NCBI GenBank assembly: GCA_016808115.1 | Contig: JAEQBH010003956.1 | Coordinates: 62,001 to 126,000 of the forward strand | DNA: 64,000 nucleotides | Origin: Tetrastigma voinierianum | Lineage: Eukaryota; Streptophyta; Magnoliopsida; Vitales; Vitaceae | Direction of reading: 5' to 3' | Shown here: positions 33,986 to 46,918 of the stretch, piece after piece | How the letters are laid out: every line of letters starts with the position of its first letter | How positions within the stretch are numbered: position 1 is the stretch's first letter | Made by a program: the position numbers and the translations under genes | The notes under the pieces: model-generated | Seen by the model: only the letters and a program-made list of their open reading frames with translations | The model's database searches: none | Told to the model about the DNA's origin: nothing

Positions 33986-35201
33986 TAGACTCATAGAGCT
34001 ATTATTTTCTTGAAGGAAGTTTGGGTAAATCATGGCTCATTTGTTTCCAGAAAATTTTTCAAGTGAAGGTGGTGTATTGGGTAGAAATCAACCCTAACCA
34101 AAAACCCTAACATGCACGGCTGATTTTTCTTTGCTTGTTCTCTGATTGTGATGGATTAGGGGCTAGTGATGATAAAACCAGAGCAAAATCGGGATTCAAA
34201 GAATAAGAGACAAGAATCCGCAACTTTTTTTGTTTGTTCATCACATTTCTCTTCTTGTTTCAGTGTTGTGTTTATTTTGTCATCAAACTTGAAGTGTTGA
34301 TATAAAATCTGCATGTGTGATTCTGGTTTGAACCATAAATAAATTGGTTTGGGTGTTGGTTAATTGATCTCAAGTGATTATCATGAAAAAGGAAAGACAA
34401 TGTATGTTAATGCATGAATCATGTGTAGTCGAATGTGTATTGGTGTGTATGGTTTTGGTTTTGGTGCAAAATTCTTTGCATGTATATTACTTAAATTATT
34501 TTCCAAATATGTTAAAGGTTTGGTGTAATTGAAATAGTGCATAAAACTCATGTGTTAAGTGAGTTAAAATGAAGAAAAAGTGATTGGATTATGGCCAAAT
34601 GCGAGATAGTGTTTCTATAAGATTATGTGTAACTTTTGTGTGCAGAATTATTGACTTGGAATTAATTGGTTTGTAAAATGGGTTAATCGGATAGTTAACA
34701 TAGTGGTAAAGTAGGCATATTGGTTGTAAACTTGCATTATTATGGAATTCTTGTGAATATAATCTAGTAACTTTTACTATATTGTTATTAATGCCCTTAA
34801 GAGAATGTTAGCCGTCATCTTCGAGTTAGAGATAAATTGGTATATCAATAAGGATAAATGTAGCAGTACTGCGAATGATATGTTTTATAGTGACATACTG
34901 ATCCGTAGCTCAACGAGACAGTATCGGTAGTGCACACAAAAATATAATGTAAAATATGATGCAGCTAACTTAGCGGGACAATCTGGGGATTATTAAAGTG
35001 TTAAGCTAGGCCCATGATCCGGCAGCGAGGACCATGTCGATGAGTCAGTTATCCCTGCGCGAAAATTTGGTGAGGGTCGTTTTAAAGGCAAATTTATTAA
35101 TAAATGTGTGGGTAATGCGTATATGCGAGCATGAAAGATGTAATTATCGTGTTTTTATATATGCGAGATAAAATGAATGAATGTTAAACTAATATAAAAT
35201 G

Positions 35202-35202
<1 letters not shown>

Positions 35203-35268
<66 letters not shown>
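35203..35268. repeat. (TA)n microsatellite, about 66 bp
   Basis: Pure TA run within the Tekay-like LTR. Confidence 0.97.
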
Positions 35269-35270
<2 letters not shown>

Positions 35271-35353
35271 GTTAATTGTTTAACATGAGAATAGAAACGT
35301 AAAGAAGCAATAAGCATGAAAATGTTTTGCGCGTTGATTTCTCACGTGCAGGT

Positions 35354-36553
35354 TGATGAGTGTCCAAAAACACTCATTACAAGCCCAGGATTTAGAGAGA
35401 TTTGGGATCGGTTTCATATACATATGACCTTGTTTTGATTACTTTTCTAATATTTAGTTTTCTTGGGTTTTTTGTAGGAAAAATATAAAAAATGATGAGC
35501 TTGGGAGTCTACAAGAGAATATTGGGCCGAGAATCGGTAGCGTGTGACGTTACAACGTTGCGACGTTATGAAAATGCAAAGGGGCGGGGAATCTAATTTT
35601 AGAGAGTTAGCGTTTGCGGTCTTTAAGTTTAAGGAACGCAGTGCAGGCAGGAGGAAAGGAGACTTGAAGGCCCTATCTTAGAGAGAGAGAGACTTGAAGA
35701 GATTCGAGCCGACATTCCTTTGTTCTTTGAGTTTTCTCTATCCTTATTATTAAGTCGTGCTTTTCAATTGTAATGGAACATAACATCATAGGGATTCTAA
35801 TTTCGTGGTTTAGGGCGTTGGTAGTGATTTGGACATGAATACTATGTTAAAGTGTTAACCTTTCATAATTCTATTATCTTATATATATTTGTTTTATCAT
35901 TAACTCATACTTGGTTAAATGACATATATGTTAGATGATTGGGTGCAGTTATTGTTTGAGTGGTTGTGAAGTGTTAATTCTTATGATCTTAATATGTGAG
36001 TGGTTATTTGTAAGATGTGAAGTGAATGAAAGATTAGACATAGTTAGGTTAACCTAATAAACTTGGTAATATGGATCATCAATTAGGAGGCTAGAGAGTT
36101 CTTTGCATTTCATGCACCTTTAATCACTTAGGGTTGAACTTGATGAGCAAGAAACCTAGTGATAAAGGGAGGTTAAATGACTTTGAAAGGCTTTGGTACA
36201 ATAGATAAGAGCCACCTTGGAGAACATGTATACTAGATAATGGAATAGAACCGCAGCATTACATAGTAAGGCGTCAGCAGCTCGACACCTAACCTCTTTG
36301 CACCTTACGATCATTCTTATGCGAAGCACAGAGTTACATTAGTAGTAGTTTAATCTGCTTTATTTCCTTAGCCATCCACGATTGCTGGTTGAATATTAGA
36401 AGTATTATAATTTTGGTACTTAGCATACTCTAGATTAAGGTTTTCCACGTTGATGATCTCGCCGTACACTTATTACTTGACAACGTATACTTATAATTAG
36501 GCAATTTGCACTTCTTATTGCATATCCACGAAACACAATCAAATAGCGCATCA
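35354..36553 (+). repeat. 5' LTR of the Athila-like element
   Basis: It starts TGATGAGTGTCC and matches 58,597-59,846 by eye along its length, for example GGTAGTGATTTGGACATGAA and TATAATTTTGGTACTTAGCA. It ends in CA at 36,553. Its first 27 bases form a short hairpin (TGATGAGTGT with ACACTCATTA). Confidence 0.9.
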
Positions 36554-36559
36554 AGTTTT

Positions 36560-36577
36560 TGGCTGACGTTCTTGGGG
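36560..36577 (+). promoter_or_regulatory. Degenerate primer binding site of the Athila-like element
   Basis: GGCTGACGTTCTTGGGGA sits just after the LTR. It resembles the GGCGCCGTTGCCGGGGA primer site used by Athila elements, with several changes. Confidence 0.65.
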
Positions 36578-36717
36578 AAAATTTCTATTTATGCGTAGTG
36601 TTTATGCTAATATCAATACTAAGTACTTCTTTGGTGCACCTCGAGACATTTGTTTGATTTAATTTTGATACTTTATTTTTCTTTGTTTTGTGAAAAACTT
36701 GTAGGTTCGTTAGGTTG

Positions 36718-37740
36718 TATGCGACGGGAATTTGCTGAAAATCTTATTCCTTTGGATCCTGAAATCGAGAGAACTTTGAAAAAGAATTAGAAGGAGACGA
36801 AGCGACTAGAATGGAACAACTACCTATGGGACCGATGGAAGAAAATAGAGACGACGATGTTGGTTCGACTAGAGGGGGTAGTATACATCCTAATGCGGCA
36901 AATATGGATACTATGTTGCCACCTATTAGAGATTATGGTTGCCCATATGCGGTTACTCCACCTATGATTAAAAGACCAGCAATACAAGCGGATAACTTCG
37001 AGCTCAAGTCAATCACTCTCTAGTTACTGCAAGGAATTCAGTTCCATGGGCTCGCACATGAGGATTTGAATGCTCATATCCTAAATTTTTTGGAGGTGTG
37101 TGATACAGTGAAATATAATAGGGTGAGCGATGATGCTCTTCGGCTTAGATTGTACCCATTCTCATTGAAGGAGAAAGCCAAACATTAACTAATTTCAGAA
37201 CCGCCAGATTCAATAACATCATGGGATGACTTATCGAACAAATTTATGGTTAGATTTTTTCCACCAGCAAAAGCGGCAAAGTTGAGAATTGACATCAGTA
37301 GCTTTTATCAATATGAGGGAGAGTCATTCTATGAAGCGTGGGAGAGATTCAAAGATTTGTTAAGAAAATGCCCTTGCCATAGTTTCACCAAATGGATGCA
37401 AGTCTATCATTTCTACTATGGTTTGAGTCATCCCACTAGGACTTTTATTGATGCTTATGCTGGAGAAGCGATTATGGGGAAGAATGAAGTGGAGGCTTAT
37501 CAAATTCTTGAGAACATAGCCTTGAATGATTGTCAATGTCCGATTGAAAGTAGCACCGTCGCTTGGCCAGGGTGTTTAACGCCATGTTCCGCGAGACTTA
37601 TACGTAATACGCACTCAAAGCAACTCTGAGCTTCTCAGCAATTAGGTTCTCAATTATACGTACGCCAAAGTTAAAGAAAGCCCACTTGCATGCGAGCAAT
37701 GTCGTGGACCTCATCCCACCGCTCAGTGGCTAATGATCAA
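36718..37740 (+). pseudogene. Athila-like gag, N-terminal part (broken)
   Basis: Starts near 36,718 and reads NLIPLDPEIERTL. A capsid region follows with FLEVCDTVKYNRVSDDALRL, RLYPFSLKEKAK, FFPPAKAAKLR and ESFYEAWERFKDLLRKCP. Premature stops occur at 36,788, 37,021 and 37,186. The CEQCRGPHPTAQ segment near 37,695 is the start of the knuckle region. The frame is cut by the hAT insertion at 37,741 and resumes at 45,345. Confidence 0.85.
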
Positions 37741-38239
37741 GGAACAAAATATCGATAATTACGGATATATCGGTACTTGGATTTTACGGAAATATCGAAA
37801 ATATTGGAAAATATCGGTGGATATTTTGACAAAAATATCGGTAATGGAAAAATTGACAAAAATACTTTGAAATTCATAGAAATACTTTGTTGGTTATAAA
37901 AAATGCATAAATAAGCAAATATACACTTGTTGAAGATGATATTCATTATAAATTTATCGAGAAATTACATCCACGATAGTCATTTAAAACCAAAATGAAG
38001 GCAGATGTGGCTCGTTCGTTATTTGTGAAGGATTAATGCTTGATGAAGACGATTATTAAGTACAGAGACATGGTGTTGCAATAATGATTGTAACCGAACA
38101 TGCCATGCGTAAATCTGTTAACTCTGCCAGCGACCTCTGTGGATAGGAAGTCGGGGTTCGCCCATGTGCTTGTTTGAAATCCTTCTTGCATTTTGATATG
38201 GAATTTGGAATGGCATATGTGGATCGTGAGGATAGTTAA

Positions 38240-41200
38240 TCATTCCATATTCTTCACCCGATAAATTTGAAGGATGTGAAGAAGGAGTGACCATAACTCA
38301 TTGTATAAGGAGGAAAATATGTTGCCCTCATTTGATGAATCAGTGAATTGAGTTCCAATACTCATTATTTCAGCGGGCGACGAATCCTCATTGTATGGTA
38401 TCATCCTTTGTTTTTTTCCTCTATATGGCTTCCCGATGGCTCGATACCTGGATGAAACACTCTGATAGTGGTCTTCATCTTGTGTAGCATGTGTGAAATC
38501 ATCTTCACCGGTGAATGGGCTCAATGGATATTGACTTTGTTGTGGATCTGCAATATCCCCACTATCATTTCCAATATCGCTACCATCATTAGTCCCCTCT
38601 CCTCTTGAGCCATCATATCCTGTAGTAGAAATACCAGCAAAACTTGGTCTACTACTATGTTCAACACTTGAATCAAAGAGAGATTCGAGTAACAACGGGT
38701 TGAAATAGGTCCCTTGTGTCTTGAATAAAGCGTCACTATGAACTTCTTCGGATAAAACAGCTCAACATGACACACTTCTCGAGACATGTGCGACGGTCGT
38801 GGATCGGGATTTCCATCTTCATCATCTAAATGGAGAGGTCTAGCGAGTGAAATAGTTGATTCGTCTTCCTCGTCGAGCTAAATTTGAAATTTCAAGTCAT
38901 CGAAAGAAAATTGACACCCCGGCAACTTTATCGGTCTCGACCTCCATATCCACGGATCTTTAGTTTCATGTTGTAATAACAAAAAACCAATTGGAGCCTA
39001 GAGTAAAGCAAGCGGAGATTTCTTTGTTTATTATGAATTAGAGCAAATGTGCTCAGATTTCTTTCCTTATTTGAAGATGATGCGGTTTGCGAAAGAACCT
39101 TCAAGGCGAAGTCCTTAATGTTGGAGGCGTGATTTCCATACAAAAACCACCATTTAGCATTAAAGTACTTATATTCAATATATAATAATAAAATAGTTAT
39201 AAAATTTACTTATAATGAAATTTAACACTCACAGGAACCATTTTGATTTTATTGGCCCTTCTTCCTTTCGATTACCAAATCCATTTTTGCATCACGGAAT
39301 AGTATAAGTTGTGAATTCCTGATGTCGAATGTCCCAATATAAAAATCAATTGAATAAATTGAATAAATTAATTAAATTTAGAAACTTCAAATAATTTACC
39401 TCCATTTCCAAAATTACAAAGGCCTTGACGTATGATCTAATTTAGAAAAACTTGTGACAGCTTGGAAGTAGGCGGGGTTAAAACCGACTCGAGTCTATAT
39501 TGAAATTTTGGATTTAGATGGTATCTTTTAATGGTGTGAAAATTAGTATCACGATAATAATATCAAGCATAATATTATTAAATGTGAATGTCGGTGAAGA
39601 GGATGGTAATTAGTTACTGTGCATGAAGAGGATGTAAGGGTTACATCTGACGTCTGCGATGATATTTCACCACTCTTTAGCTTTGAGTCGATCTAAATTT
39701 GTCTTCATTAATCGAATCAACTCGTAGGCAAATGGCATGGTTGGGACGACTTCTGAATCAACAATGCGAAACCTTGTATATAGTGCATAGATGGACACTA
39801 GCTTCTCCACATACTCCCCATTATACATGATCAAACATGAGTCTTTCAACCTCGTAATACGACCGGTTCGGCTAAGCTTGTGAGATGCCCGTTCATTACC
39901 TAATAAATATTTTCTTCAAATCAACCCTCTTTTGAGAGAAACATTAAGGGCAATATAGTTTATTTGCAAGTCTTGTTGCTCCGGGACGCCTGATATCTCA
40001 CCACGGACACATCTCGCATTTTTGCAAGTAACCCGACCATGATTGTAAATGAAGTTGGTTATCTTTCGACCATTCACGATCAAGCTGACATGTTATCCCT
40101 TTTACTAATGTCTTGAACATTAAATCAATGTACGATGTATTTTATAGATCTATCTGATTGTATTTCTTCATCAACAACTTTTCCGGCTTTGCAAATCAGA
40201 GGTCATTATCTTGTACAATTTACCTGACGTAACCTCTGACTTCTTGATAACGTCGTAATGAGGAGCCATATGTATTTGTTGTCTTTAATTTTATCGGCGC
40301 ATCAATAGGTTAAGGAAAATTGTGCTTCCTTTTGAATAAACCATGAAATTAATAATGTTCGAATTTGGTGTGAGGTCATCATCGCACATAATTGTACATC
40401 ATATATGTCTCAATTTCTCCTTTGTATGTTGACATAATCTTCCATTTCTTTATACTCCATTTCCAAGTACTTGCTTTTGATTTCGTATGGAGATGGTGGT
40501 TCGATGCCCATCCCTATATATAATAATTAAAGGAAAGTTGGTTAGTTGTTAGAAATTTGTAATAATCATTTAAGATAATAATAATACTTATTAAAACATA
40601 TTATACGATTAAACCAAACCTTCTTGTTGTGCACGAAATCATGTTCTTAAAATGAATGCGAGTTGCTTTTGAGTGGAACAACATATATGAAAAACTTGCT
40701 AATTAATCGTCCCCATTGTTTCATGGGTTAGACACCTTTGAACATATTTTTTAGGAACTTTTGTTTGCGGCCGAAGACTTGTATAATGATGGTGCGATTG
40801 GCGATGATGGATGTATGAACACTTTGTGACCTTTGTATGATCTTGATGGATACTTTGGTTGTTAAGACTATATTGCAATTATGCAAAATAATCAATTCCA
40901 GTTGCATTATTTTATACATGATTATGAAAAACCGTTAGGTATAAAAGATTTACCTATTTTTCTTTGCCTCTCATAAATCCTGCTGACACATTCTCGGTTC
41001 CATTCACTTATTTTGATGCACGTATTGCTTCTCGATATTCATCTCGCTCGTAGGTGTATGTTAAGCCGGATACATATACACATCCTCGTCACCTCCTCCT
41101 CCTCCCTCCTCCTCCTCCTCATCGTGAGAGTGTGATGTTTTCCTCCCATTGTGCCTCGTAATTATTTCGAGAATTTCAGCCATAATGGTGCTTTTTCGCT

Positions 41201-41420
41201 TTTGCTTTACTCTTTTTTGTTAAAGTTGCTTCATTTCTTGTTTTTACTTAGACGGCTTTGTTGGACCTTGCCCAGTATTTGAATGGGGATCAGGTAATGG
41301 CTTGAATGAAACTTTAAGCGGGTAATTCCACCACTTTTATGCTTAAACCACGATAATTGCAAATTGTTCGAATTTTATGTCGTCGAAGGTGTGCAATACC
41401 TCGTTACGGGATCTCGTATA
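38240..41420 (-). pseudogene. hAT transposase (broken), with BED finger and hATC domain
   Basis: Minus strand, N- to C-terminus. A BED-like finger lies at about 41,400-41,270 (KSGGITRLKFH-type words, first cysteines damaged). A DUF659/RNase H-like stretch near 40,200-40,130 reads GK-LL-KKYN-like. 39,849-39,667 reads KDSCLIMYNGEYVEKLV and IVDSEVVPTMPFAYEL. The hATC dimerisation domain at 39,143-38,928 reads LKVLSQTASSSNKERN then STFALIHNKQRN, with Leu where the family has Trp. An acidic tail at 38,695-38,240 includes LSPFTGEDDFTHATQD. Stops and frameshifts throughout; inactive. Confidence 0.82.
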
Positions 41421-41449
41421 AACTTACTAGTAATCCTATGCTTATGTGA

Positions 41450-41885
41450 TTTTAAGAAACTAAGATACATTAAAACTAAGATACATTAAAAATAAAATAT
41501 GCATGTAAGTAATATGTTTCAAACTTCTAATATAATATAGTTAATTAATAACTAAAAAATTATTTACCTAATATGTTTTAATTAAAATAACTATTAACTA
41601 AATAACTAATATAGTAATTAACTAAAAATTATATTATCAATTTAAACTATAATAAAACTATAGTATAAAAATATTTATTATAAACTACTTGACACGAAAT
41701 AAATTAAGATACATTAAAATAAAATAGCATGTAACTAATATGTTTCAAATTTATAAACATAATATAGTTAATTAATAACTAAAAAATTAATTAACTAATA
41801 TGTTTACTAATTAAAATAACTAATATAATTAATTAACTAAAATTATATCAAATTAAGCTATATAAAACATAATTATAAAAATATT
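41450..41885. repeat. AT-rich minisatellite in the hAT, left block
   Basis: Units carrying AAGATACATTAAAA, CATGTAASTAATATGTTTC and TAATTAATTAACTAA words, the same as at 43,840-44,690. The array is split by the LTR insert. Confidence 0.7.
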
Positions 41886-43844
41886 GTAGCCTTGAGCTTA
41901 GAAATTAGTTATTTACTGTCTGACCTTTAGGAATCTTCGTGAATGTCAGGCGACCTGACGTTCCTTTGAAAATTGGCGAGTCTCCGGCTGTGCGAGGCTC
42001 TGCAAATACAAAACACATAAAACACAATACAAACGTCAAATATAACGATGCAGCAGTTAAAGCGGCCTTGGGTATTAAACCCGATATTCATAACATCTGA
42101 CTATGAATCATTATATCGATAGTTCGAAGTTCAAATGTTTTACTCTTTATAAAACACATACATTAAAATTAGAATTCTAATGCATGTATAAAATCATCGA
42201 AGTCACTGACTCATTTCTTCCGCAGGCTCGGCCTCTGGGACGGGCCATCTCTCGCCGCTCCTGTACGTGTAAAAATAGTATCCCTCGACAGGAGTGGTAA
42301 TCTTCGAGTGGTGGAGAATCAGCGCAAGTGGCTCTCTCCGCTAGAGTGCGGTCTGATGCTCCAAAATAGCTTATTTCGTTGTTGAATGCGTGAATCCTGC
42401 TTGAATGTCAACTTATCAACTCATACCCAGAGTCTCAAGTACCCTCACGCTCGCCTAAGCCTCGTATGAGGAATTATTATGTTATTTTGTTTGTGGAAAC
42501 CCTGACCCTCAGATGTGTATATATATATCCAATTGGGTCATCTCAGGCGATTGATATTATTTATGGACCCTCAGATGCATATCAATTGGGTAGTCTCAGA
42601 CGATTAACTATTTTAGTTTGAATTTACCCTCAGATAATTAACATTTTTAGACAACCCTCAGAACCATTTTCTCTATACCCATCTCAGCCACTCTCCACAT
42701 CATCTAGGGCGTTAAGTGCATATGGAATCTGTGATGTCGATTAATTTACGATCATGCTCGCGTACAAATATATCAACATTACATATATTTACATAAAATT
42801 CAATTCACACAATCATATCATGTAAATTCGTTTAATTCACGTGAAAATTAACTACGCGATGAAATTTAATGATCAACAACAGCTTGATTAGGCTGAATCA
42901 TTCGACGGAAACACATTTCCGCAAAAATTATTTTGGTAAACACTATTCTCGGGAATAGTGAAACCCTCGATTCTTGTTCGGGAAAATCTGTCGTCGGTTC
43001 ACTTTGTGAACGAATTTCCATGACCATTTCGGCCTCATTCAATCCCGATACATGATTTATCATGTAAAAGCACAATTAACACCCAAACCGGTAGGTAGTC
43101 GATCGTTCCTGTGATTCAGGATTTCAAAAATTCATATCGGTCGGTCCCGAGTTTGGGGCCGTCAACAACCTCACGGCGCCATTCCATTCAACGTCGACCA
43201 AAGAAGTGCCCAAGAAGGAATAAAACCCCTAGTAAAGAAGCCCTGCCTCTCGGAGTTGAGGAAGCTCACTGCATCCGGTACGCGTGCGAAGCCCTCTTGT
43301 GTGAGCAACTTTCCTTCTTGTCATTAAGCCGATTGGATGGCAGATATTTTAGAGAGAAGCCGCTCTCTCTCTGAAAAAACTCCATGTTTGCCCACTTGCA
43401 TCTCTTTTTTGATTTCGTTTTGGTCTTGGTTTAATGAAGGGAGATAGGCATTATTAATTTTTTGTCATTTAGTTCGTTAATCAATTTGAAATAGCCTTTT
43501 TATGTCTTTCTTTTCCCCGGTTTGACATTCGGTACTATCGTAGTCAGTTTAAATCGTTTCTCTGCTACGTGCCGCTCATTATTGCAGGTACGTGTTATCA
43601 CGTGACTTTCGTCGCGTCGAGAATACGTTTTACGGCACGAAGCCGTTACTTCAGCGTGTAAATTCCAACTATCTCGAAGTCGACAAATTCGGCGTGCTAG
43701 CTAGATTTCGGTGACGATTCAACGGTGAAATCCCGGATTTGTCATCAGAGATCTAGAATAAATTTGATTTTTAACGAAGTGATTTTGTAGCGAAATTCAC
43801 GATTTTGCCCTTTTTCGAAATTGGAATTTGGGTCTCCTGATATT
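41881..43844 (-). mobile_element. Probable solo LTR nested in the hAT
   Basis: Insert of about 1.95 kb (41,886-43,839) interrupting the AT-rich minisatellite, flanked by ATATT at both sides (41,881-41,885 and 43,840-43,844). On the minus strand it begins CAGGAGACCCAAATTCC and ends GGCTAC(A), close to the start and end of Tekay-type LTRs. It holds no gag or pol. Several CCCTCAGA words recur at 42,498-42,660. Confidence 0.6.
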
Positions 43845-44690
43845 TATTATAAACTACTTCAACACCCAAAATAAATTAAGATATTAAAATAAAAATATAC
43901 ATGTAACTAATATGTTTCAAATTTCTAATATAATATAATTAATTAATAACTAAAATTAATTAACTAATATGTTTACTAAAATAAGATTATAGTAAATAAC
44001 TAATATAATTGATTAACTAAAAAAATTATATTAGTTAGTTTCTAATTAATTAACTAAAAATTATATTAGTTAGTAATATGTTTATGAACTAAAATAATAT
44101 TACTTAGATATCTAAGTAAAAAGATCTAAATTTCTAACATTACATAATTATAATTAAGTTTGAAACATTATGTAACTAAAAAATAATAATATAATTAAAA
44201 TAACTATTAACTAAATAACAATATAATTAATTAACCAAAAATTATATTATCAAATTAAACTATAGTATAAAAATATTTATTATAGACTACTTCAACACCA
44301 AAACAAACTAAGATACATTAAAAATAAAATATGCATGTAAGTAATATAATATAATTAATTAACTAAAAAATTATATTAGTTAGTAATATAATTAATTAAC
44401 TAAAAATTATATTAGTGCTAATATGTTGATGAACTAAAATAATATTATTTAGATATGTAAGTAAAATGATCTAAATTTCCTAACATTACATAATTATAAT
44501 TATTTAATAATAGGATGTGTAATGTCTGTTTCAAACATTATATCTAATCTAATTTATTACTATCAAATTAAACTAAAATAAAACTATAGTATAAAACTGG
44601 AAATTTATTATAAAAGCTATTTCAGCACCAAATAAAACTAAATAAAATATGCATAAAAACAAATTAATGAACAAAAACATACCTTAATTC
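43840..44690. repeat. AT-rich minisatellite in the hAT, right block
   Basis: TATTTATTATARACTACTTC-type words recur at about 43,841, 44,272 and (diverged) 44,605, a period near 430 then 330 bp, with internal repeats of AATTATATTAGTTAG. Confidence 0.7.
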
Positions 44691-45344
44691 ACAAAGATCT
44701 TCCAAAAAATTAGGATAAAGAACAAAGAAAAATTATTTGAGAGTGAAATGGAGGTTAGATGTGGATGGATGAGTTTGTAATGAAATTGTATGATTTTAGG
44801 GATATTTATAGAATTTTGGAGTCAAAATATGGATTGGATTGTCGAAAAACCGTTGTGGTTATTTTTTTAGTTGGATTTGATTTTTTGGTTCAAATATATG
44901 GCTAGTTGGATCATCATATATCGTTATAAATCATTACGGACCGTTAGATCCAAGCTTTAGATTTAAAATCAACGGATTGGATAAAAAATATAGCCGTTGG
45001 ATTCTTTAAACGGAGGAAATACGGGCCAGTTTGGTGAATATAAAACAATATGAGGGCGGATTTCACGGATTTTTAGAAAAGCAACGAAAATCGCCAGATT
45101 TATCGATAAGTCGACTATCGTGATAAATCGCCGATTTTCCCTCACAGAAAGCGCCGAGCGGCGTGCAGTCTACGACAGATATCTCCGCAGAAAAATCAGA
45201 AATTTCGGATTTTAGTAAAAATCATCGATTTTCTACCGATTTTCGCGATTTTCGATGGTGAATTTTCCTTGCGGTTTCTTTTCCATGCTTCTTGAAAGCG
45301 GGTTACCGGCGAAATATCGGTAGAAAAATCGAAATTTTCCTGGC

Positions 45345-46004
45345 AATGATGAATACCATGGGAATTTGGCGGTAGGCAGGCTGATATATGGCGAAGTTCC
45401 CTCAAAGTAAGCAAGCCCATATGGTCAAAGTTACAATCCGGGGTGGAAGAACTATCCTAACTTTTCATGGAAAAATTAGAATGCGGGTAATCCTATGGAG
45501 CAAGCAAAACCTCTCCAACCACCTCAAGAGAAGAAGTCGAGTTTAGATCTGAAAATGGAACAGTTAGCTAATATGCATATGGATATGATGAAGTCACATG
45601 ATAAGTTCAAGAATGAGACTAGGACGTCACTGAACAATCAAGCATCTCAGCTCCAAAATTTGGAGGTCCAAATGGCTTCGTTATTGAGCGAGAGGCAACA
45701 TGGCAATATACTGGTACTTTGAGAGGTCGACCAGGGAGAGAAGGAAAGAATTTGCAAGTAACCCTTAGGAGTGGTAAGACTACGGAACGATGAGGATTGA
45801 GGCCTAGAGAGGATGAAACCATGTGGGGAAGTGAGAAAAGTTGTCTGGGGTTCTTTGAAGATCTTTGAAAAGTTAGTAAATAAACCAGTCTCAGACACAC
45901 CAGATAAAGTTGAAGCTCAGAAACCAATGTATGATGAGAATCCTGTTATCCTGTATTCGTAGAGATTGAGAAAGAACAGATTGGATAAGTAGTTTGGCAG
46001 GTTC
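45345..46004 (+). pseudogene. Athila-like gag, C-terminal part (broken)
   Basis: Resumes after the hAT with GNLAVGRLIYGEV, then YNPGWKNYPNFSW and a 75-residue piece at 45,495-45,722 ending QLQNLEVQMASLLSER. These are the usual Athila gag C-terminal words. Frameshifts separate the pieces. Confidence 0.75.
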
Positions 46005-46508
46005 ATGGATATCTTAAAAAGCTTCACATCAACATCCCATTTGCTAAAGCACTTCAGCAAATCTCAGGGATCGATGAAATTCATGAAGGACGTCTTGTCC
46101 AAGAAAAGGAAGTTGGGAGACTATGAGACTGTAGCTATGTCAAAAGAATGTAGTGCTATATTACAAAAGAAGTTTCCCCCTAAGTTGAAAGATCCAAGTA
46201 GCTTCACAATCCCATGTGCTATTGGGAATGTAGTATTTGAAAGAGCCCTGTGTGATCTAGGTGCGAGCATTACTCTTATGTCGTGGTCGATCTTTAAGAA
46301 ATTGAAATTGGGAGAAGCACGTCTAACGACAGTCACTTTTCAGTTAGTAGATCGGTCACTAACTCATCTGTGTGGTATCATAGAGGATGTGTTAGTCAAA
46401 GTGGACAAATTTATCTTTTCTATAGATTTTATCATTCTAGACATGCAAGAAGATAAAGAGGTCCCAATCATCTTGGGACGACCATTCTTATGCGTGGGAA
46501 GGCGATGA
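46005..46508 (+). pseudogene. Athila-like aspartic protease region
   Basis: 167-residue open piece. FPPKLKDPSSFTIPCAIGN precedes the active site CDLGASITLM (D-S/T-G-A type in this family written D-L-G-A), then VDKFIFSIDFIILDMQ and EVPIILGRPFL, the flap and C-terminal words of retroviral-type proteases of Athila elements. It is the best-preserved part of pol, although the frame closes just before the expected LIDV continuation. Confidence 0.85.
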
Positions 46509-46918
46509 TTGATGTCTGAAAGGGAGTGAACTCGGGTTGAGGATTCGAAGAGGAAAGTGACATTCAATGTTTTCCAATGCCATAAAGCATCCACATAATC
46601 TCGCGACATTTTCTTGAGTGGATATGCTAGAAATTTATAGTGTCCGTAATTGGTTCCTTCAAAACCATTGGAGACAAAGACTCATGATGACCCTTCCTCT
46701 TGTGAAGATGAGACAGTTCAGGAGTATGTAAAATGGATGGATTCGTTCGACTCAAATAGAATAAAGTACTTTGAATCTTTGGAAGTTAGCCAATTTGATT
46801 GACTCCTCATTGAGAAGCCCCACATTGTGGAAGAGAAACTGACTCTAATCATTTGAGATAAACTTATCTGGGAGGAATCTCTAGCACGGAGTTATCATTT
46901 CATCTCGTTCTACAACAC

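Larger units (their letters stand above)
37732..45353 (-). mobile_element. Second hAT transposon, nested in Athila gag
   Basis: The element is about 37,741-45,344. It is flanked by near-identical 9-mers AATGATCAA (37,732-37,740) and AATGATGAA (45,345-45,353), consistent with an 8-bp hAT duplication plus one change. Ends carry AAAATATCGAT at left and, on the minus strand, AAAATTTCGAT at right. Subterminal DNA repeats AAATATCGG words. It holds a minus-strand transposase and a nested ~1.95-kb LTR. Removing it rejoins gag in frame (…AQWANDEYHGNL). Confidence 0.75.

Noticed and set aside
43111..43374. Plus-strand 87-residue frame within the nested LTR
   Set aside because: No family resemblance and located in a solo-LTR-like insert.
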